Shown here: piece by piece, positions 41,673 to 51,100 of the stretch | Position numbering within the stretch: position 1 is the first letter of the stretch | Layout of the letters: each line of letters opens with the position of its first letter | NCBI RefSeq assembly: GCF_036084755.1 | Contig: NZ_CP107968.1 | Span: 2,796,501-2,860,500 of the forward strand | Direction of reading: 5' to 3' | Source of the DNA: Streptomyces sp. NBC_00370 | GTDB taxonomy: Bacteria; Actinomycetota; Actinomycetes; Streptomycetales; Streptomycetaceae | Length of the DNA: 64,000 nucleotides | The notes under the pieces: generated by a model | The model's database searches: none | What the model saw: the letters and a program-made list of their open reading frames with translations, nothing else | Told to the model about the DNA's origin: nothing | Program-made: the position numbers and the translations under genes

Positions 41673-42155
41673 GGAACGACCTGCCTTGAGACGAGTGGAG
41701 GACAGAGCGATGGTCGCACTCTCCGTGACCGTCTCGCAAGGCGGACGCCCGGTGCAGGCCATGCGGCCGATACCGGGCGTTCACCCTCTGGCCAGCGATG
41801 TTGCCCGGCGGCGCGACGGCCAAGAAGGTGACCGACACCACACGTTGGCGCGTTCTCCCTGGTCCACGGGGTCCGCGCGGCCGCCGGGCCGCCGGCCGCG
41901 GCGGATACGGCACGCGCGGCGACGGGGCCGCGCACGGTCGGTGACGAGACCGTGGGCGGCCCGGATCGTTACGGGAATGACCTCTTGCCGGGGCGGGGCG
42001 TACTGCGGAGCGGACGCCACGACGTCGTGGGGACGTCCGGGCGCCCGAACGTCCTGCGGGCGCCCCTGCTCATCCTCCGGCTCCCCCGGCGGAGTCCCCC
42101 GGGCGTCCTCCCGGCGGCGTCCCCGGTCGTCGTCCCGGCGGCGTCCCCGGTCGTC
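41673..42155. other. Intergenic region between obg and the sugar locus
   Basis: 483 bp without a convincing gene. It should hold the promoter of the TarIJ-like gene; I found no clear -35/-10. Next to the obg stop codon a 24-bp unit (CCGGCGGCGTCCCCGGTCGT plus four bases) is repeated at 42111-42134 and 42135-42155, with a degenerate third copy at 42086-42110. Read in a frame other than obg these repeats give a protein-like T-T-G-D-A-A-G pattern, so the end of obg may have been altered by frameshift. Confidence 0.5.
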
Positions 42156-43598
42156 CTACTGGAACGGCCGGAAGTCGTCGTACTCCTTCTGCGGGTCGTC
42201 CCGTTCGGCGTCGCGGTCCCTGCGGCGCTGCGCGGCCGGCCGGGGCGCTTCGAGCCGGTGGTCCTCACCACGGCGGCCGAGCATCTCGGCGCCGGCCATC
42301 ATCGTCGGCTCCCAGTCGAAGACGACCGCGTCGTCATCGGCGCCGATCGCCACTCCGTCGCCCGCGCGGGCACCGGCCTTCCGCAGCTGGTCCTCGACGC
42401 CGAGCCTGCTGAGCCGGTCGGCGAGATAGCCGACTGCCTCGTCGTTGCTGAAGTCGGTCTGCCGCACCCAGCGTTCGGGCTTCTCGCCCCGTACGCGGTA
42501 GACGCCTTCCTCTTCGTCGAAGGCGACGGTGAAGCCCGCGTCGTCCACGGCCTTGGGTCGGATGACGATACGGGTCGCCTCCTCGTGCGGCTTCTCGGCA
42601 CGGGCCTTGGCGACGAACTCGGCGATGGCGAAGGAGAGTTCCTTCAGCCCGGTGTGCGCGACGGCCGACGCCTCGAAAACGCGGTAGCCGCGGCTCTCCA
42701 GCTCCGGGCGGATCATCTCGGCCAGCTCCTTGCCGTCCGGGATGTCGATCTTGTTGAGGACGACCATCCGCGGCCGGTCGTCGAGCCCGCCGTACTGCTT
42801 CAGCTCCTCCTCGATGACATCGAGGTCGGTGACCGGGTCACGGTCGGACTCCAGGGTCGCCGTGTCCAGGACGTGCACGAGCACGGAGCAGCGCTCGACA
42901 TGGCGCAGGAACTCAAGGCCCAGCCCGCGGCCCTCGCTGGCGCCGGGGATAAGACCGGGCACGTCGGCGATGGTGTAGACGGTCGAACCCGCCGTGACCA
43001 CACCGAGGTTGGGCACCAGGGTGGTGAAGGGGTAGTCCGCGATCTTCGGACGTGCCGCGGACAGCACGGAGATCAGCGAGGACTTGCCGGCGCTCGGGTA
43101 GCCGACGAGCGCCACGTCGGCGACGGTCTTCAGCTCCAGGACGACCTCACCGGCCGTACCGGGCACACCGAACAGCGCGAAGCCGGGCGCCTTGCGGCGC
43201 GCAGAAGAAAGCGCCGCGTTACCGAGCCCGCCACGGCCGCCCTCGGCGGCGACGTACGTGGTGCCCTGACCGACCAGGTCGGCGAGGACGTTGCCCTTCT
43301 TGTCGAGGACGACCGTCCCGTCGGGCACCGGCAGGACCAGGTCCTGGCCGTCCTTGCCCGAACGGTTGGCGCCCTCGCCGGGCCTGCCGTTGGTGGCCTT
43401 GCGGTGCGGCGAGTGGTGGTATTCGAGCAGCGTCGTCACGTCCTGGTCGACGACCAGGATGACGTCGCCGCCACGGCCGCCGTTGCCGCCGTCGGGTCCG
43501 CCCAGCGGCTTGAACTTCTCACGGTGTACGGAGGCGCAGCCGTGGCCTCCGTTACCCGCGACGACATTCAGCTCGACGCGGTCCACGAAGGTGGTCAT
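42156..43598 (-). CDS. obg: Obg GTPase (ribosome maturation and development)
   Basis: An essential GTPase that binds the 50S subunit and in Streptomyces influences sporulation. 480 residues: glycine-rich Obg fold ([40 protein letters not shown]), G domain with Walker [17 protein letters not shown], switch [19 protein letters not shown] and NKIDIPDG, then the OCT domain ([40 protein letters not shown]), and a charged tail ending [12 protein letters not shown] 43598. It forms the usual rplU-rpmA-obg cluster. Immediately after its stop lie short tandem repeats. Confidence 0.98.
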   Translation of the reverse strand: MTTFVDRVELNVVAGNGGHGCASVHREKFKPLGGPDGGNGGRGGDVILVVDQDVTTLLEYHHSPHRKATNGRPGEGANRSGKDGQDLVLPVPDGTVVLDKKGNVLADLVGQGTTYVAAEGGRGGLGNAALSSARRKAPGFALFGVPGTAGEVVLELKTVADVALVGYPSAGKSSLISVLSAARPKIADYPFTTLVPNLGVVTAGSTVYTIADVPGLIPGASEGRGLGLEFLRHVERCSVLVHVLDTATLESDRDPVTDLDVIEEELKQYGGLDDRPRMVVLNKIDIPDGKELAEMIRPELESRGYRVFEASAVAHTGLKELSFAIAEFVAKARAEKPHEEATRIVIRPKAVDDAGFTVAFDEEEGVYRVRGEKPERWVRQTDFSNDEAVGYLADRLSRLGVEDQLRKAGARAGDGVAIGADDDAVVFDWEPTMMAGAEMLGRRGEDHRLEAPRPAAQRRRDRDAERDDPQKEYDDFRPFQ

Positions 43599-43650
43599 GG
43601 GGATTGCCTCCAGTACATACGGAAAAACTCATACCGAACAACACGCGAAA

Positions 43651-43687
43651 GGCGGACCCACTTCCCGTCAGAGAAGTGAGGTCCGCC
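43651..43687 (-). terminator. Hairpin between rpmA and obg
   Basis: GGCGGACC-CACTTC pairs with GAAGTG-GGTCCGCC (one mismatched position) around a short loop. It lies 48 bp after rpmA and before obg; partial termination here would lower obg expression relative to the two ribosomal proteins. Confidence 0.7.
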
Positions 43688-43734
43688 CCAAGCGCAGAAC
43701 GTTCCAGCAGTGCTGCCCAGCGACTCAGTCGAGG

Positions 43735-43989
43735 TCAGGCAACCGGAACGATGTTCACAACTTTGCGACCACGCGCGGTGCTGAACTCGACCGCACCGGG
43801 GTTGAGCGCGAACAGCGTGTCGTCGCCGCCACGGCCGACGCCCGCGCCCGGGTGGAAGTGGGTGCCGCGCTGGCGGACGAGGATCTCACCGGCGTTGACG
43901 ACCTGACCGCCGAAGCGCTTCACGCCGAGCCGCTGCGCATTCGAGTCGCGCCCGTTACGGGTGGACGATGCGCCCTTCTTGTGTGCCAT
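43735..43989 (-). CDS. rpmA: 50S ribosomal protein bL27
   Basis: An 84-residue ribosomal protein whose N-terminal arm reaches the peptidyl-transferase centre. The sequence [20 protein letters not shown] follows the initiator methionine; [20 protein letters not shown] and [20 protein letters not shown] are typical. Unlike in Firmicutes there is no cleavable N-terminal extension. It starts 14 bp after rplU and is surely cotranscribed. Confidence 0.99.
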   Translation of the reverse strand: MAHKKGASSTRNGRDSNAQRLGVKRFGGQVVNAGEILVRQRGTHFHPGAGVGRGGDDTLFALNPGAVEFSTARGRKVVNIVPVA

Positions 43990-44003
43990 GTCTCGTCAGT
44001 CCC

Positions 44004-44327
44004 TTACTTCTTCGCGGCGGTGGGGATACCGGTGACCTTGATCGCCGTGTACTGCTGGCGGTGACCCTGGCGACGGCGGTAGCCGGTCTTGTTCTTGTAG
44101 CGAAGGATGTCGATCTTGACGCCCTTGTGGTGGTCAACGACCTCGGCCGTGACCTTGATGCCGTCGAGCACCCACGGGTCGCTGGTGACGGCGTCGCCGT
44201 CAACCACGAGCAGAGCGGTGAGCTCGATCGTGTCGCCAACCTTGGCGGTGGGAATCTTGTCAACCTCAACGATGTCGTCGACAGCAACCTTGTGCTGACG
44301 ACCACCGCTGCGCACGATGGCGTACAC
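44004..44327 (-). CDS. rplU: 50S ribosomal protein bL21
   Basis: A 107-residue ribosomal protein binding 23S rRNA domain II. Start [20 protein letters not shown], then [20 protein letters not shown] and [18 protein letters not shown], all typical. First gene of the rplU-rpmA-obg cluster. A plausible promoter lies about 180 bp upstream (44503-44533), leaving a GC-rich leader of about 170 bases with small hairpins; no specific ribosomal-protein-binding leader was recognised. Confidence 0.99.
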   Translation of the reverse strand: MYAIVRSGGRQHKVAVDDIVEVDKIPTAKVGDTIELTALLVVDGDAVTSDPWVLDGIKVTAEVVDHHKGVKIDILRYKNKTGYRRRQGHRQQYTAIKVTGIPTAAKK

Positions 44328-44502
44328 GGATACTCACTCTCGCTCGATACGGAACTCCTGAAGCCAGCCGCCCGCACGGGCCGGGGCCCGAGACGATCCT
44401 GAAAGGGAGAGCGGCCTCCCCCGAAGGCCCGGGAGCCGAGGGCTCCGGAATTCCGGGAGGTAGGTGCTCAGGAGTGGACGTGCATAGACACGCCGAAGGT
44501 TC

Positions 44503-44533
44503 AGGGTACGGGGCGCCGGTACGGGGGGTCAAA
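44503..44533 (-). promoter_or_regulatory. Candidate rplU promoter
   Basis: On the minus strand TTGACC (44532-44527), 18 bases, TACCCT (44508-44503): a good fit to the main housekeeping sigma-factor consensus, placed between the Uma2-family gene and rplU. The transcript would have a leader of roughly 170 bases. Confidence 0.5.
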
Positions 44534-44564
44534 CCAGCCCTCGGAGCCCCTGGGCCTGGTGCTC

Positions 44565-45176
44565 TCAGCGCACCCAGCCCATGAGCGGCTCGGTGTCCAG
44601 CCGGATCCCGACGGGCGCGGGAAGCTCGACGGCCTTGCCGAACGGGATCCGGTCGGACCGCTCGTACCGCACGCCGTCCGGCACGCTGTGCACGATCACC
44701 TCGCAGCTGTCCCTGTCGATCAGGGCATAGACCGGGATCCCGGTCTCGGCATAGGCGCGCGGCTTCTCGACGCGGTCGCGCCGGTCCGTGTCGGAGTCGG
44801 AGTCGGAGTCGGAGTCGGAGTCGGAGTCGTACGAGGTGACCTCGACAACCATGAGTGCGGGGCCGGCATCGGCCCACTCTCCGTGCCCGACGAACACGTC
44901 GGCGGGCGCCAGCACGCCGTCGGGCCGCGCATGTCCCGTGCGGTAGGTCTCGACACGCAGCCCCTGGTCATGGACCCACAGCTCAGGGCCCGCCTGGATG
45001 CAGATCCGGGTCAGCCACTGAATGATCCGGCCGTGATCGCCGTCCGGAACCGGCTTGACTCCCAGTTTTCCGTGGATCAGCTCCGGCCTGAGCTCTTCCG
45101 CCTCCCGCGCGAGCGATCGGGCCACGGCTTCGAACTGCTCCGACAGCAGGTGCGGCCGGTCTGCGATCGCGGTCAC
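44565..45176 (-). CDS. Uma2-family endonuclease-like protein with expanded D-S repeat
   Basis: A 203-residue PD-(D/E)XK-like (Uma2/DUF820) protein. Family features: DGDHGRIIQWLTRICIQAGP, the catalytic aspartate in TGHARPDGVLAPADVFVG, then VVEVTSYDS with the catalytic glutamate, and DRRDRVEKPRAYAETGIPVY carrying the lysine. Uma2 genes are numerous in Streptomyces and their role is poorly known. Between the catalytic V-V-E-V-T-S and the D-R-R-D-R segment is a run of alternating Asp-Ser (about seven pairs) encoded by a hexanucleotide microsatellite at 44791-44829; most relatives have only one or two pairs there. The loop may tolerate it, or copy number may switch activity. Confidence 0.88.
   Translation of the reverse strand: MTAIADRPHLLSEQFEAVARSLAREAEELRPELIHGKLGVKPVPDGDHGRIIQWLTRICIQAGPELWVHDQGLRVETYRTGHARPDGVLAPADVFVGHGEWADAGPALMVVEVTSYDSDSDSDSDSDSDTDRRDRVEKPRAYAETGIPVYALIDRDSCEVIVHSVPDGVRYERSDRIPFGKAVELPAPVGIRLDTEPLMGWVR
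44791..44829. repeat. Hexanucleotide microsatellite (TCGGAG), 6.5 copies
   Basis: Six perfect TCGGAG units plus TCG, inside the Uma2-family gene; on the coding strand the repeat is read as Asp-Ser pairs. Units of six keep the frame, so slippage would change loop length without frameshift. Long perfect microsatellites are uncommon in Streptomyces coding DNA. Confidence 0.95.
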
Positions 45177-45303
45177 GACGCCTCTCTCCTCCTGCGGCTC
45201 AGGGAACGCGGTCCGGGTCCCTCCGCTCTTCAGAATACGGACCGGGAACGGGAACGGCGGATCGTGTCGTTACCTCGATGAGCCGGGCGGCGAAGGAGCA
45301 TGA

Positions 45304-45816
45304 GTGAACACGCGCCAGAAGGACCACGTCCCCGCCCCCCGAACCCGCTGGGACGAGATCAGGCCGGGCCTCTGGATGGGCGGCCATGTCTGGACGGACA
45401 CCACGGGCCTGCTGCGGCCCGTGGTGGTCACGGACGAGTTCGACCTGGTCGTCAGCGCCTTCACCCGCCCGGACCACGGCCCCGACCCGGGCGTGGACCA
45501 CCTGGTCGGCGAGATCCCCGACGCCTCCCTCACCCCGCCCCAGATCCGCACGGTGCAGACCCTGGCCACGACGACGGCGGACGCGGTACGCGACGGCAGG
45601 ACCGCCCTCGTCCGCTGCTACTCGGGCTACAACAGGTCCGGCCTGATCGTGGCCCAGACGCTGATGGAGCTGGACGGCCTGGAGGCCGAAGAAGCAATCG
45701 ACCTGATCCGCCGCCGCCGCTCGTCGTGGGCGTTCAACAACGGCCTGTTCGAGCACTACCTGACGACGGGCCTGGACATCACGTACGTACTGACGGACCT
45801 GAACCTCCCGGACTGA
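45304..45816 (+). CDS. Dual-specificity/tyrosine phosphatase-like protein
   Basis: A 170-residue protein with a cysteine-based phosphatase loop: ALVRCYSGYNRSGLIVAQTL gives C-x5-R followed by S (cysteine about residue 105), the C-x5-R-S/T signature of dual-specificity and tyrosine phosphatases. A possible general acid is the aspartate of IPDASLTPP about 30 residues earlier. The N-terminus RWDEIRPGLWMGGHVW resembles the start of dual-specificity folds. GTG 45304 follows GGAG; a nearby ATG at 45300 is in another frame. Substrate (phosphoprotein or phosphoinositide-like) is not evident. The neighbours are accessory genes. Confidence 0.8.
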   Translation: MNTRQKDHVPAPRTRWDEIRPGLWMGGHVWTDTTGLLRPVVVTDEFDLVVSAFTRPDHGPDPGVDHLVGEIPDASLTPPQIRTVQTLATTTADAVRDGRTALVRCYSGYNRSGLIVAQTLMELDGLEAEEAIDLIRRRRSSWAFNNGLFEHYLTTGLDITYVLTDLNLPD

Positions 45817-45838
45817 CACCCGCCGCTCCGGCAGTCGG

Positions 45839-46366
45839 TCAGAGCGCCGCCAGCCACGCCGCCGTCTCGTCCGGGTGGCCGAAGCGGTGGACGGCGAGCG
45901 GGGCGAAGCGGGGATCGCTTGCGCGGCGGTGGATTTCGGCGCGGCGCGGGGCGTGTTGGGACCAGGCCCACCACACCGGGTGTTCGCGGCTCAGCCAGCC
46001 CCTCCACGTTTCCCTGTTGCCGCCGAAGATCCGCTCGCGCGTGACGGTGCGGCGCAGCGACCGGCGCAGGACGCGGGGCATGATGGCGCGCTTCGGATAG
46101 TCGAGCCAGACGACCGTGTCGGCCCGGTCCCACAGCAGGTCACGGACCTCCGGGTAGCCGAGGGAGTCCACGATCCAGCGGGACCCGGCGGTGAGCCGTG
46201 ACACGTCTTCGGCGAACGTCTCGTTCGTCGCCCAGTCGGGGCCCGTGAAGTGGAGCGCGTCCATCTCGTGGTAGGTCAGGTCCAGACGGCCGGCCAGCGC
46301 TCGGGCGAGCGTCGATTTGCCCGCGCCGGTGACCCCCACCACCAAGATCCGTTCCACCCGCCGCAC
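45839..46366 (-). CDS. P-loop kinase-like protein (adenylate-kinase/topology-modulation type)
   Basis: A protein of about 175 residues with Walker A in ILVVGVTGAGKSTLARALAG (residues about 7-26). LTYHEMDALHFTGPDWATNE, WIVDSLGYPEVRDLLWDRAD, VVWLDYPKRAIMPRVLRRSL and RRTVTRERIFGGNRETWRGW follow the pattern of small nucleoside-kinase-like proteins (FlaR/DNA-topology-modulation type), in which the basic stretch acts as a lid. Start choice: GTG 46366 or 46357 gives a normal N-terminus; ATG 46393 overlaps the sigma-factor promoter of the divergent gene and has no ribosome-binding site. Substrate unknown. Confidence 0.8.
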   Translation of the reverse strand: MRRVERILVVGVTGAGKSTLARALAGRLDLTYHEMDALHFTGPDWATNETFAEDVSRLTAGSRWIVDSLGYPEVRDLLWDRADTVVWLDYPKRAIMPRVLRRSLRRTVTRERIFGGNRETWRGWLSREHPVWWAWSQHAPRRAEIHRRASDPRFAPLAVHRFGHPDETAAWLAAL

Positions 46367-46392
46367 CCCAGAACAATTTTCTCGCGCGACCA

Positions 46393-46419
46393 TGTCGAGA
46401 ACCCGTGGCCCGCTCCGTC
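46393..46419 (+). promoter_or_regulatory. Candidate ECF42 promoter before the DGPF gene
   Basis: TGTCGA (46393-46398), 17 bases, CGTC (46416-46419), 55 bp before ATG 46474. As I recall, ECF42 sigma factors of Streptomyces recognise a TGTCGA -35 and a CG(A/T)C -10 element, so this fits autoregulation of the DGPF-sigma operon. Confidence 0.6.
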
Positions 46420-46473
46420 CCTGCTGTGAACGCGACCAGAATGGGTCGCACGCCGGCACCGAGGAGAACCATC

Positions 46474-46881
46474 ATGGCCAAGTACCTGCTGCTCAAGCAT
46501 TACCGTGGCGCTCCGGCCGCGGTCAACGACGTTCCCATGGAGAAGTGGACGCCGGACGAGGTCATCGACCACGTCCAGTACATGAAGGACTTCGCGGCCC
46601 GTCTTGAGGAGACCGGCGAGTTCGTCGACAGCCAGGCGCTCTCCCCCAAGGGGACGTTCGTCCAGTACGGCGGCGAGGGGCGTCCGCCCGTCACCGACGG
46701 TCCGTTCGCCGAGACCAAGGACCTCATCGCCGGCTGGATGGTGATCGACGTCGACAGCTACGAGCGCGCCGTCGAGCTGGCCGGGGAGCTGTCGGCCGCG
46801 CCCGGGGCGGGCGGGAAGCCGATCCACGAGTGGCTCGAACTGCGCCCGTTCCTGGGCGCGGCACCCACCGTCACGGAGTGA
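46474..46881 (+). CDS. DGPF (YCII-related) protein, ECF42 partner
   Basis: A 135-residue YCII-related protein with the name-giving D-G-P-F in VTDGPFAETKDLIAGWMVID (about residue 75). ATG 46474 follows GAGGAG. Start MAKYLLLKHYRGAPAAVNDV and end KPIHEWLELRPF match the family. DGPF proteins form small ferredoxin-like dimers of uncertain activity and are encoded beside ECF42 sigma factors in many actinomycetes, where they are the sigma factor's target. Here the sigma gene starts seven bases after this stop, and a matching promoter lies upstream. A signalling or detoxification role has been proposed for such pairs but is unproven. Confidence 0.92.
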   Translation: MAKYLLLKHYRGAPAAVNDVPMEKWTPDEVIDHVQYMKDFAARLEETGEFVDSQALSPKGTFVQYGGEGRPPVTDGPFAETKDLIAGWMVIDVDSYERAVELAGELSAAPGAGGKPIHEWLELRPFLGAAPTVTE

Positions 46882-46888
46882 GCCGTAC

Positions 46889-48034
46889 GTGAACGAGGTA
46901 CTGCTCCGGAGCCTGACGCCGAGCGTCCTCGGCATCCTCGTCCGCCGCGGAGCCGACTTCGCGGCGGCCGAGGACGCCGTACAGGACGCGCTGGTCGAGG
47001 CGGTACGCGTCTGGCCGGCCGATCCTCCGCGCGACGCGAAGGGCTGGCTGGTCACCGTGGCGTGGCGCCGGTTCCTCGACGCGACGCGGGCGGACACCGC
47101 CCGCCGCCGGCGCGAGAACGTCGTGGACGAAGAACCGGCGCCCGGGCCCGCGCCGGAGGTGGACGACTCGCTCCAGCTCTACTTCCTGTGCGCCCACCCG
47201 TCGCTGACACCGTCGTCCGCCGTCGCGCTCACCCTGCGCGCCGTCGGCGGGCTCACCACACGCCAGATCGCCCAGGCGTACCTCGTGCCCGAGGCGACCA
47301 TGGCGCAGCGCATCAGCCGGGCCAAGCGCACGGTCTCCGGCGTACGGTTCGACCAGCCCGGCGATGTCGCGACGGTGCTGCGTGTCCTCTACCTGGTCTT
47401 CAACGAGGGCTACTCGGGCGACGTCGACCTCGCCGCCGAGGCGATCCGGCTCACCCGGCAGCTCGCGGCGGGGATCGACCACCCCGAGGTGGCGGGGCTG
47501 CTCGCGCTGATGCTGCTCCACCACGCCCGCCGCGCCGCCAGGACCGCCGCCGACGGCAGCCTGGTGCCGTTGGCCGAGCAGGACCGTGGCCGCTGGGACA
47601 CCAGGTCGATCGCCGAGGGCGTCGAGATCCTGCAGACGGCCCTCGCGCGCGACCGGTTGGGCGAGTTCCAGGCGCAGGCGGCCATCGCGGCGCTCCACGC
47701 GGACGCGCGCACGGCCGAGGAGACCGACTGGGTGCAGATCGTGGAGTGGTACGACGAACTCGCCGCGCTGACCGACAGCCCGGTCGTCCGCCTCAACCGC
47801 GCGGTCGCCGTGGGCGAGGCGGACGGCCCCCGCGCGGGCCTGGCGGCGCTCGATGCACTGGACGACACACTCCCCCGCCACACCGCGGTGGCCGCGTACC
47901 TCCACGAACGCGACGGCGACCTGACCACGGCGGCAAAGCTCTACGCGGAGGCCGCGAAGAAGGCCCCCACCCTGGCGGAACGCACCCACCTGACCCGCCA
48001 GGCAGCCCGCCTCAACTCCCGCCGCCCCCACTGA
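46889..48034 (+). CDS. ECF42-type RNA polymerase sigma factor with TPR-like C-terminal extension
   Basis: A 381-residue extracytoplasmic-function sigma factor. Region 2 is at the start (GADFAAAEDAVQDALVEAVR; GWLVTVAWRRFLDATRADTA). Region 4 follows at about 105-155 (LTPSSAVALTLRAVGGLTTR, QIAQAYLVPEATMAQRISRA). The remaining about 220 residues are a helical tetratricopeptide-like extension (VVRLNRAVAVGEADGPRAGL; HTAVAAYLHERDGDLTTAAK), the mark of the ECF42 group, in which the extension, not an anti-sigma factor, controls activity. GTG 46889. It forms a two-gene operon with the DGPF gene; a bidirectional terminator follows. Confidence 0.93.
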   Translation: MNEVLLRSLTPSVLGILVRRGADFAAAEDAVQDALVEAVRVWPADPPRDAKGWLVTVAWRRFLDATRADTARRRRENVVDEEPAPGPAPEVDDSLQLYFLCAHPSLTPSSAVALTLRAVGGLTTRQIAQAYLVPEATMAQRISRAKRTVSGVRFDQPGDVATVLRVLYLVFNEGYSGDVDLAAEAIRLTRQLAAGIDHPEVAGLLALMLLHHARRAARTAADGSLVPLAEQDRGRWDTRSIAEGVEILQTALARDRLGEFQAQAAIAALHADARTAEETDWVQIVEWYDELAALTDSPVVRLNRAVAVGEADGPRAGLAALDALDDTLPRHTAVAAYLHERDGDLTTAAKLYAEAAKKAPTLAERTHLTRQAARLNSRRPH

Positions 48035-48061
48035 CAACTCGCAGTTCGCCCGAAACAGAAC

Positions 48062-48096
48062 GGTGCCCCGCCCTGTATGTGACAGGACGGGGCACC
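48062..48096. terminator. Bidirectional terminator between the sigma gene and rne
   Basis: GGTGCCCCG and CCCTGT on the left pair with ACAGG and CGGGGCACC on the right, with a small bulge and short loop. It lies between two convergent genes (sigma ends 48034; rne ends 48117). Confidence 0.8.
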
Positions 48097-48116
48097 GGGG
48101 AGGTACTACCGAAGGC

Positions 48117-51100
48117 TCAGTCTTCGGTCGGTGCTGACACGCTCGGTGACGACGTCTGCTCGGCCGCCGAGGTCTTCTTCGACGCCGACTTGGCCGTCTT
48201 CTTGACGGTCGTCTTCTTGGTCGCCGCCTTCTTGGCCGTCGTCGTCTTCTTGGCGGCGGCCTTCTTCGCCGGGGCCTTCTTCGCCGTGGCCTTGCGGGCC
48301 GTCTTCTTGGCCGGGGCCGCGGCCGGAGCCTCGGACTCGGCTGCGGCGACGCCTGCGGGTTCGGCTTCCGGCGTGGGCTCGGTCGACGCTGCCACCACCA
48401 CGACCGCCGCTTCCTCGGCGCCCGAGGGCGAGCCGGCGGGTGCGGTGGCCTTGCGGGTCGCGCGGCGGCGGGCCCTCGGCGGGGCGGCCACGGGGGCCTC
48501 CTCGGCCTCGGGAGCGGCCACGGGGGCTTCCGGAGCCGCCGGGGCGGGCTCCTCGGCCACGACCGGGACGACCACCTCGGCGGCCGTCTCGGCGTCCGCC
48601 GCCTTCGGCGAACCGGCCGGGGCCGTCGCCTTACGCGTCGCCCTGCGGCGGCCACGGCCGCGCGGCGCCGGCTCCTCGGCGGGAGCCTCCGGCTCGACGT
48701 CGGCCACGGGGGCCACCGGGGCCGGGGGCTCGGTGACGACCTCGGCCTCCACCGGCTCGGCCGTCCGCGGCGAACCGGCCGGGGCCGACGCCTTGCGGGA
48801 CGCCCTGCGGCGGCCGCGGCCACGCGCCGAAGCCTCCGCCTCGGCCACGCTGTTGAACAGTTCCTCGTCCGGCGCGAACTCGGGCTCGGCGAACGGGACC
48901 GGGGTCGCCACCTCGGCGGCCAGCTCGGCCTCGGACTCCGTCTCCAGCTCGGGCTCGGTCAGGACGTCCGTGTACTCGTGCTCGTGGTCGTGGTCCGCAC
49001 CCGAGGAACCGCCACGGCCGCGCTTCTTGGAGCGCTTGCCGTTGCCGCCGCCACCGGACGCCGTCGGCATCTCCATGTGGACGATGACGCCACGGCCGTT
49101 GCAGTGCACGCAGGTCTCGGAGAACGACTCCAGCAGCCCCTGGCCGACCCGCTTACGGGTCATCTGGACCAGGCCCAGCGAGGTCACCTCGGCGACCTGG
49201 TGCTTCGTACGGTCCCTGCCGAGGCATTCGAGCAGCCGGCGCAGCACCAGGTCCCTGTTGGACTCCAGCACCATGTCGATGAAGTCGATGACGACGATGC
49301 CGCCCAGGTCACGCAGGCGCAGCTGGCGGACGATCTCCTCGGCCGCCTCCAGGTTGTTCCTGGTGACGGTCTCCTCCAGGTTGCCGCCCTGGCCGGTGAA
49401 CTTGCCGGTGTTGACGTCGACCACGACCATGGCCTCGGTCTTGTCGATCACCAGCGAACCACCGCTCGGCAGCCAGACCTTGCGGTCGAGCGCCTTCATC
49501 AGCTGCTCGTCGATGCGGTACGTCGCGAAGACGTCCACCTCGCTCGTCCAGCGCGTCAGCCGGTCGGTGAGGTCGGGGGCGACGTGCTCGACGTAGCCGT
49601 GGATCGTCTCCCACGCCTCGTCGCCGCTGACGATGACCTTGGTGAAGTCCTCGTTGAAGATGTCGCGGACGACCCGGACGGTCATGTCCGGCTCGCCGTA
49701 GAGCAGCGTGGGGGCGTTGCCGCCGCCCTTCGTCTTCTTCTTGATCTCTTCCCACTGGCCCTGCAGCCGCTCGACGTCGCGGCGCAGCTCGTCCTCGCTG
49801 GCGCCCTCGGCGGCGGTACGGACGATGACGCCCGCGTCCTCGGGGACGATCTTCTTGAGGATCGTCTTGAGCCGGGAGCGCTCGGTGTCGGGCAGCTTGC
49901 GGCTGATCCCGGTCATCGAGCCCTCGGGCACGTAGACGAGGTAGCGGCCAGGCAGCGACACCTGGCTCGTCAGACGCGCGCCCTTGTGGCCGATCGGGTC
50001 CTTCGTCACCTGGACGAGGACCGACTGGCCCGACTTGAGCGCGGTCTCGATACGGCGCGGGCCGTTGGCCATGCCCAGCGCCTCGAAGTTGACCTCACCG
50101 GCGTACAGGACGGCGTTGCGTCCCTTGCCGATGTCGACGAAGGCGGCCTCCATGGACGGCAGTACGTTCTGCACCTTGCCCAGGTAGACGTTGCCGACGT
50201 AGCTGGTGGCCTGCTCCTTGTTGACGTAGTGCTCCACGAGCACGTTGTCCTCAAGGACGCCGATCTGGGTGCGCTCGCCGTTCTGGCGGACGACCATGAC
50301 GCGCTCGACGGCCTCGCGGCGGGCGAGGAACTCCGCCTCGGTGATGATCGGCACCCGGCGGCGGCCCTGCTCGCGGCCTTCGCGGCGGCGCTGCTTCTTG
50401 GCCTCCAGACGGGTCGAGCCCTTGATGGACTGCACCTCGTCCGAGCTGGTGCTGTGCTCCCTGTCGCGTTCGCGCTCTTCCTTCTTGCGCGGCTCGCGGA
50501 CCTTGACGACGGTGCGCTCGGGGTCGTCGGCGCCGTTGCCGCTCTCGGCCTCGCCACCGCCGTCACCGCTGCGGCGACGGCGACGACGCCTGCGCCTGCT
50601 GCTGGACGAGCCGCCACCGGAGGATTCGGCGTCGTGGTCGTCGTTGTCGTCGGGCTCGTCGTGGTCGTCCGCTTCGTCGGACTGCTCGGCGCGGTCGGAA
50701 CGTCCGCCGTCGTCGGCGTGGTCCGTCCGGTCCGCGTGGTCCGCGTGGTCGTCCGACTGCTCGTCCTGCGACTCGTCCGCGTCGGCTGCCTCACCGCGAC
50801 GGCGGCGACGGCCGCCCCTGCGGCGGCGGCGCGACGGGCGGTCCTCGTACTCGTCGGTGTCGTCGGCGTCCTGGGCCTGCTCGTCCTCGTCGCCCGCTTC
50901 GTCCACGGGCTCCTGCGGCGTCTCCTGGACGGGCTGCGGGGCCTCCACCGGCTCGGCGGCGGCCTCACCACGGCGGCGGCGCCTGCTGCGGCGGCCCGAC
51001 GGCTCGGCGGCGGGTTCGGGGGTGGCGGCGGCCGGTGTCCGGGCCGCCTCGTCGTGCTCGTCCGTGGGCTCGTCGTCCGAACCGCCCGCCGCGGCGGCTG

